Below, piece by piece: positions 61,256 to 64,000 of a stretch of DNA of 64,000 nucleotides. The notes under the pieces are model-generated. The model worked only from the letters and a program-made list of their open reading frames with translations, was not told where the DNA came from and did not search any database. This DNA comes from Ophioderma brevispina (lineage: Eukaryota; Echinodermata; Ophiuroidea; Amphilepidida; Ophiodermatidae). The DNA lies in the NCBI GenBank assembly GCA_023653785.1, contig JAMKCH010001644.1, positions 1 through 64,000 of the forward strand, in the 5' to 3' direction. The position numbers and the translations under genes are program-made. Numbering within the stretch: position 1 is the first letter of the stretch; each line of letters starts with the position of its first letter.

Positions 61256-62004
61256 ACACATGGTACAAGGCAGCGGGGATCACTGTGGAGATATGTGGAG
61301 TGCATATACAATAAACGCACTACCCTTCGGGCAGAAAAACCACTTAGAACAACATTTCACAATCACTTTTGATACCATTTTTAAATTAGTGTCGCCTGAA
61401 AAATGTCAGCATTGGCCTTGCAGGCACATTTTTCACGAACCCCCCTTAAATTTTCAATTGCCTGTAGCCAGTAAACATGTTTTTAATCTCAAGTGTCATT
61501 ATTATTTGGACCTTGGGGCTGATTCCTATTTGATCCACAGATTCTTTAGGGGGGAAAACCTTGGTCGCCACGTGAATTCTTCTAAAAAGTAGAAAGGGAT
61601 CTTTGACCCAAATCAGTCATTAGTAAAGGCATTCAACATTTCAACTGCCTCTTCTTTGTCCGCTGTCTCTCTTGCGTCTTTCTCCTCTCCTTGATCCCTC
61701 TTCTCTGTATTATTGCTGGACAATTCTTCATTTTCTATACTCTAACCACCCTCTTTAATTTATAGCCTGTTAATGGGTTCCTTTTTATGTGTCCTGCATG
61801 TCTACCATATTAACTGCAGCACTTATTTTTTTGTCACAGCAGTCTATCTTCATTATCCTATTAACCCTAACCCAACTAAGACTCCTAAATCGCAGTGTTG
61901 TTTTGAAAGTGCAGCTTTAATGAGTTTTGGATTTCTTCAAACACTGCCAAGCAGTGAGCTCCATTGAAAGAGACCTCACCATCTTTTTAGATATGAGTTT
62001 ATGA

Positions 62005-62895
62005 GCTCTAGAGCCTTGTTCCAATGATTGTAATCTCAGGTCTGACGTTACTTTTTATCACTGGTCATTATCGTAATCTCTGACCTGAGTTCAACAAATG
62101 GTCGTCGTTTCCGAATTTCCGTTTAACTGTGTGGTGTGAAAAAGTGATTCGCACAACTCAAAAGTCCGCGTGTGCTGTACTTCCGATGCTCTGATCTAAA
62201 AATCAGCTCGACGTGTGTCTTGATATGCTAGTTTTCCGTGTGCCCATTCGCAATGTCAACATCTGACGTGTTTTCATGGTTCATTAATTTATTAACATTT
62301 TTTGTCGCTTCCATGTAGCTGATGCGAATAATCTCGCCATGTTTACTAATGTCCACATTTTACGCAGGCCCGCTTTGCACCAAGACTTTCGATATAGCAT
62401 TGAAACTGTGGATCGATTATTCATGACAGATAGGCATCGTAGTCTCTATTTCAATCATGTTTCGAACAAGACGGTAATCCACATTTAGCACGCGATAGAT
62501 GTCGGTCCTCATCAGCATGTCAGAGACTACGTTTGTTATTGTGCCCAAAGCACATGTTCCCACAACTGGACCTTTAAATCTTGAACCCTGAACCATTCAA
62601 TTTGATTTGAGACTTAGACTGAAAAGTTAAGATCGCATACCTGAGAACATCATGAAATTTTTGATCATTTTAGTGTTAGTCAGTGAAAAAGTACAGGTCC
62701 AACATTATTGTAGAGTATGTCAAGAGAAAAGTGAGTCAAACAGTCGGGTTATTCGGACCATTTTGGAGTGTTTGGTGTTTTTTGAAATAAAACCTTAAAA
62801 GATGTTTAAAACAGTCAAGACTTGGCATGACTTCGGGTTCGTTAAGTAAAACAGGAAGGAATGTACAAAGCAACCGATAAGTCATGCTAAGCAGG
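62005..62895. other. 0.9-kb block present only in duplication copy 2
   Basis: Copy 1 reads ctagtagcctatg without interruption at 43,376-43,388. In copy 2 the block lies between ctag and tagcctatg, so TAG may be a 3-bp duplication. Near the left end aatctcaggtc faces gacctgag about 45 bp away, a small hairpin. Otherwise I see no TIR, poly-A tail or coding frame. It could be an insertion or a segment lost from copy 1. Confidence 0.5.
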
Positions 62896-64000
62896 ACTAT
62901 GTAGCCTATGAAAAAAAGTGGTAAGAAAGAATGATGATCTAGTTTTTTTTGGTATATTTACTACATTACAGCAGTGAGTTTTAGTGAGCTATAGTATAGT
63001 GGTCAAATGTACCATTTTAATGGTGAGATTTAGTGAGTCTTGGTGCCCAATGCAAAACCTACACCCCATAATATATGGACCTTGCATTCTATAATAAAGA
63101 ACTTAAAAACTCACCGTGAGATTAGTGAGTTTCGTGGCTGAAATTTCCCGATATCCTTTCATTGAGTTTTGGTTGAGTGGTTTCTAAGGCACTTATACCC
63201 AAAAAAAAAAAAATGATTCAGGGTTCCACTTTTGTTATAATAATATAGTTTCCAGGTACTCTTTCCATTTTCCACCAGTTTCCCTAAAATGGTTTGTATT
63301 ATAAAATTTGTGTATATGAATGATCAATGGGTTTTTGTGTGTGTTAACCATGTCTATGTGTGTGTAGATAAATTATAGTTTTTCTTAATCTTTCACTTAG
63401 TACTTGAAAATGATATTTATATTATCAACACTTCCTTTTGCCCCACTTTTGAAATATGGAGGGGGCCAGCCAGGCCCAGCCCCTCTCACTTGTAAAAAAT
63501 TGAGTGATAACACATGCGAGCTTATCATAGCTGAAAAAGATATTGGGAGTGAAAACAGGAGTAAAGTTAATATGCATGTAACATGCATGCTGAATGATAT
63601 TTTTCATGCTTGGTAAAAATGCATGCCATTTTTGTGAGGGATTGAAGTCTTAGAATACAATTGTCAAGTAGCCCTCAAGTAGCCCCTACACTCTGAATAA
63701 TTGTCCGCTGTCTTATAGAGGTTTTAATACTGTGTTGGAAAATATGCGTATGATTTTTTGGTTGAAAAAAAGGTCCACATTTGCTAAGGGCAAAGGCCAT
63801 TTGAGCTAAATTGTAAAATAGTTTGGAAAAATTATGTCATTTTCGCTCATTTGTAAGTGAATTCCAATAGAACATTTGCACGATCCCTAACATGCATATC
63901 GTAGTGTGCCATTTCCATCCGGGAACTTTGTACAGAGTTACATGTTTACAAAAATTAATTTGTTGTTCGTTCGCGAGTCGCCGAACAGTCGCGCACCAGT

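Larger units (their letters stand above)
56915..64000 (+). repeat. Large direct duplication, copy 2 (continues past the window)
   Basis: Collinear with 34,895-44,410. It retains the MITE A tail, the tRNA-like fragments, MITE B (58,330-58,690), truncated MITE A (59,038-59,225) and the G-run near 59,531. It lacks three blocks found in copy 1 and has an extra 0.9 kb at about 62,005-62,895. Frames open in one copy are usually closed in the other. Confidence 0.85.

Overview
The window looks like AT-rich, non-coding DNA from a metazoan nuclear genome. It shows no compact gene spacing, no operons and no convincing host exon. It is full of short terminal-inverted-repeat (TIR) elements, tRNA-derived fragments, a decayed non-LTR retrotransposon and large satellite arrays. 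The mix would suit a marine invertebrate, and sea-urchin-like foldback elements come to mind, but no sequence here fixes the taxon. All open frames are short and fail one test or another: they lie in satellites, are disrupted in a second copy of the same DNA, or lack any domain. I call no intact protein-coding gene.

Layout. (1) 1-9,060: single-copy AT-rich DNA carrying a hAT-type MITE (2,028-2,372), two TTAA-flanked MITE families (4,159-4,529 and 5,168-5,531), a long hairpin (4,624-4,812), a 140-bp minisatellite with nuclear-receptor-like half sites (about 5,740-6,030) and a frameshifted endonuclease/reverse-transcriptase LINE (about 6,985-8,660). (2) 9,062-34,757: a 25.7-kb mirror-symmetric structure. 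Its left arm reads satellite A, then T repeats holding segments Y and X. A central region follows. The right arm is the reverse complement in reverse order (T', X', T', Y', T', A') and continues into 12.2 kb of a 124-bp satellite (B). The junction between satellite A and the T repeats is the same in both arms. (3) 34,895-44,410: copy 1 of a large direct duplication. (4) 44,411-56,914: single-copy DNA with more copies of the MITE families, a third copy of segment X (52,085-52,300) and a 419-bp retroposon-like insertion with a 6-bp target duplication. (5) 56,915-64,000: copy 2 of the duplication, cut by the window end.

The two copies of the duplication act as natural filled and empty sites. Copy 1 carries a hAT MITE with an 8-bp target duplication, a 1.0-kb TIR element and a 2.3-kb block that copy 2 lacks. 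Copy 2 carries a 0.9-kb block that copy 1 lacks. Many single-base and homopolymer differences separate the copies and the satellite units, so part of the divergence may be uncorrected long-read error. The duplication could also be two haplotypes placed in tandem by the assembler.

The most interesting object is the giant foldback-like structure at 9-35 kb. It has ordered, mirrored domains, no coding capacity, and a third copy of one of its modules elsewhere in the window.
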